Part shown: positions 32,601-34,252 of the stretch, one piece after another
How positions within the stretch are numbered: the first letter of the stretch is position 1
Layout of the letters: each line of letters starts with the position of its first letter
Assembly: GCA_947475715.1 (NCBI GenBank)
Contig: CANJNY010000042.1
Location: 1 to 34,252 of the forward strand
Length of the DNA stretch: 34,252 nt
Direction: 5' to 3'
Source: Prolixibacteraceae bacterium
Lineage (GTDB): Bacteria > Bacteroidota > Bacteroidia > Bacteroidales > Prolixibacteraceae
The notes under the pieces: model-generated
What the model saw: the letters and a program-made list of their open reading frames with translations, nothing else
Told to the model about the DNA's origin: nothing
Databases searched by the model: none
Program-made: the position numbers and the translations under genes

Positions 32601-34252
32601 ATGAGGATATTTTGTTTAATAGGGCTTTTCCTCCTTGTCACTTCTGTAAGGGGGGAGGAGTTTGCCTCGTGGAAGAATAATTCGCTGATTCTTGATAATG
32701 GGCTTGTATCGCGTGAGATTGTGGTTGATAATGGCCATATTCATACCAAAAGTCTTAAAATCAAGGGTAATGACCTCAATTTTGATTCTGAACAATCCAA
32801 GGAGTTTTCCCTTGAAGTTGACGGGAAAATTTGTGACGGGGAATCGGGATGGAATTTAATCTCGTTTTCAGCAGCCGGCGATTCCCGCAAAGGGAAAGGA
32901 GCAACGGTAAAACTTCAGGGAACTAATGAGTTCACAGGTATTGAAGCCGATATTACTTACCTCCTCTATCCTGATCTGCCGGTGATCCGCAAACAAATAA
33001 AGCTGCAAAATAATTCAGGAAAGGAGATTCGCATCGAATCGTTTGATGTTGAGAAATTAATCCTTGGATTTAGTTTTGTTGAGTCGGTTACCTATGCGAA
33101 TTACGGCAGGCAAAAACATTTAAGTACTTATGTGAGCGATTGGGACGATCCGGTGATTGCCGTCCATTCCTATTCCCAAAACGCCGGAATCCTCCTTGGA
33201 AATGAATCTCCGGGAGTGCTCAAACGAACAGCTTATAATACCGGTTACAACAATGCCGACATCGGTCTTACTCATAAAGGGGAAAACTACCCTTTTCGGA
33301 AATACATTAAGCATGGTGAAAGTTGGACTACCCCTCAGGTATTTGTTATTCCCTATGCCAATTCTGCCGATCCCTGGAAGATCATGAACAGTTCGCTCGC
33401 CGATTTTGTCCGTCGTCACATGGGGCTTCGGATTAACGAAATTGCTAAGCGACCCACGATAATGTATAATAACTATGTCCCATTTTATGACAATTTTAAA
33501 GACTCTTTACTGGTAAACCTTTCTAATCTGGCATCGGAATGTGGGATCAAACAGTTTGAAATCGATTGCGGGTGGCATACCACTGAGGGAAATACGGGTA
33601 AATCGGTTTCATGGATTGAGAATACGGGGGACTGGATTGCGGATAAAACAAAATTCCCCAATGGTTTAAAACCTGTTTTTGATCAAATCCGAAAAAAAGG
33701 GATGGAGCCGGGATTATGGATCAGCGTGGGATCTGCAGCCACTAAATCAAAGGTGTTTACCGATCATCCCGAATGGGCTGCCCGAAATGAAAAGGGAGAA
33801 GCGGTTGATCTTCATACAACCGGTGGAATTGACCTGAATACCATGTGCTTCGGAACAGCATGGAGTGGCTATATTAAAAATAAGATTCTTGGGTTGGTTG
33901 AAAATGAAGGACTTGGCTTCGTAAAACTCGATTTAACAGTAGCCACAAGCGCCTATGTTACTGACTATAAGAAATCGGGTTGCAGTGCAAAAGATCACCC
34001 TTATCACAAAGACAGGGAAGAGTCATTGATCGTTATTTATGAACGTCTGTTTAAATTATTTGATGAATTACATGCTGAGGCTCCGAATCTCTATATCGAT
34101 TGTACCTTCGAAACCGCGGGTAAGCTTCAGCTGATTGATTACGCTTTTTGCCAGCATGCCGAGGGGAACTGGCTTACAAACATCGGGGAATCCTTTCCGG
34201 TGGGAGCTTTTCGGATCCGGAATTTAACCTGGTGGAAATCGCCGGCAATCCC
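32601..34252 (+). CDS. GH36-like alpha-galactosidase, 3' end cut by window
   Basis: The frame is open from the ATG at 32601 to the window end (550 codons seen). An ATG 18 bases upstream (32583) is also in frame, but the one at 32601 sits directly before a signal peptide (RIFCLIGLFLLVTSVRG). The N-terminal beta-sandwich (about 25-275: LILDNGLVSREI) precedes a TIM barrel with FEIDCGWHTTEG (319-330), GDWIADKTKFPNGLKPVF (343-360) and GMEPGLWI, all typical of GH36. VKLDLT (442-447) holds the probable nucleophile Asp444 in the K-x-D motif. The expected acid/base block reads IDCTFETAG, unlike the family's usual C.SGG.R form, so the substrate may be unusual. It is probably cotranscribed with the URO-D gene. 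Confidence 0.8.
   Translation, partial: MRIFCLIGLFLLVTSVRGEEFASWKNNSLILDNGLVSREIVVDNGHIHTKSLKIKGNDLNFDSEQSKEFSLEVDGKICDGESGWNLISFSAAGDSRKGKGATVKLQGTNEFTGIEADITYLLYPDLPVIRKQIKLQNNSGKEIRIESFDVEKLILGFSFVESVTYANYGRQKHLSTYVSDWDDPVIAVHSYSQNAGILLGNESPGVLKRTAYNTGYNNADIGLTHKGENYPFRKYIKHGESWTTPQVFVIPYANSADPWKIMNSSLADFVRRHMGLRINEIAKRPTIMYNNYVPFYDNFKDSLLVNLSNLASECGIKQFEIDCGWHTTEGNTGKSVSWIENTGDWIADKTKFPNGLKPVFDQIRKKGMEPGLWISVGSAATKSKVFTDHPEWAARNEKGEAVDLHTTGGIDLNTMCFGTAWSGYIKNKILGLVENEGLGFVKLDLTVATSAYVTDYKKSGCSAKDHPYHKDREESLIVIYERLFKLFDELHAEAPNLYIDCTFETAGKLQLIDYAFCQHAEGNWLTNIGESFPVGAFRIRNLTWWKSPAI

Overview
This window looks like a glycan-degradation region from a Bacteroidota chromosome. The evidence is the dense set of secreted glycoside hydrolases with Gln-rich signal-peptide ends (for example FAQQQ, FGQN, HAQT), a GH92 lipoprotein, moderately AT-rich DNA, weak or absent Shine-Dalgarno sequences, a few TAnnTTTG-type promoter motifs, and accessory genes typical of the phylum (ORF6N, Bro-N/Fic, HipBA). 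No rRNA, tRNA or marker gene allows a finer assignment. All supported genes lie on the + strand.

Layout. Positions 1-950 hold degraded accessory DNA: short repeats, two small antitoxin-like genes and a 19-codon stub of a ParE-type toxin. Next come a GH78-like alpha-L-rhamnosidase (950-3418) and a three-domain esterase (3619-5850) with a degenerate alpha/beta-hydrolase and two complete SGNH domains. An ORF6N gene (6277-6897) follows, ending in a cluster of tri-loop hairpins, then a GH59-like galactosylceramidase homologue (6992-8923), and a hipB gene with a hipA pseudogene that has lost its kinase core (9055-9927). After these lie an atypical GH38 (10212-13103) and a GH92 mannosidase lipoprotein (13166-15391).

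From 15511 to 23661 there is a compact operon: a URO-D/MtaA-superfamily protein, a canonical secreted GH38, a DUF4432 mutarotase-like protein, a D-lyxose (mannose) isomerase, a PfkB sugar kinase and a mannitol-1-phosphate dehydrogenase-like protein. A Bro-N/Fic fusion (23741-24643) separates it from a second hydrolase block: GH95-like, GH29 fucosidase, a second atypical GH38, a second and divergent URO-D protein, and a GH36-like alpha-galactosidase cut by the window edge. An imperfect palindromic element of about 90 bp occurs twice, at 3425-3513 and 31338-31430.

How the genes may work together (inference): exported enzymes strip rhamnose, fucose, galactose, mannose and acyl groups from a complex mannose- and fucose-containing glycan, while the cytoplasmic genes of the central operon convert released mannose through fructose into phosphorylated intermediates. 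The role of the two URO-D proteins is unknown and is the most interesting open question. No SusC/SusD pair, transporter or hybrid two-component/anti-sigma regulator is present, so uptake and control must be encoded elsewhere.
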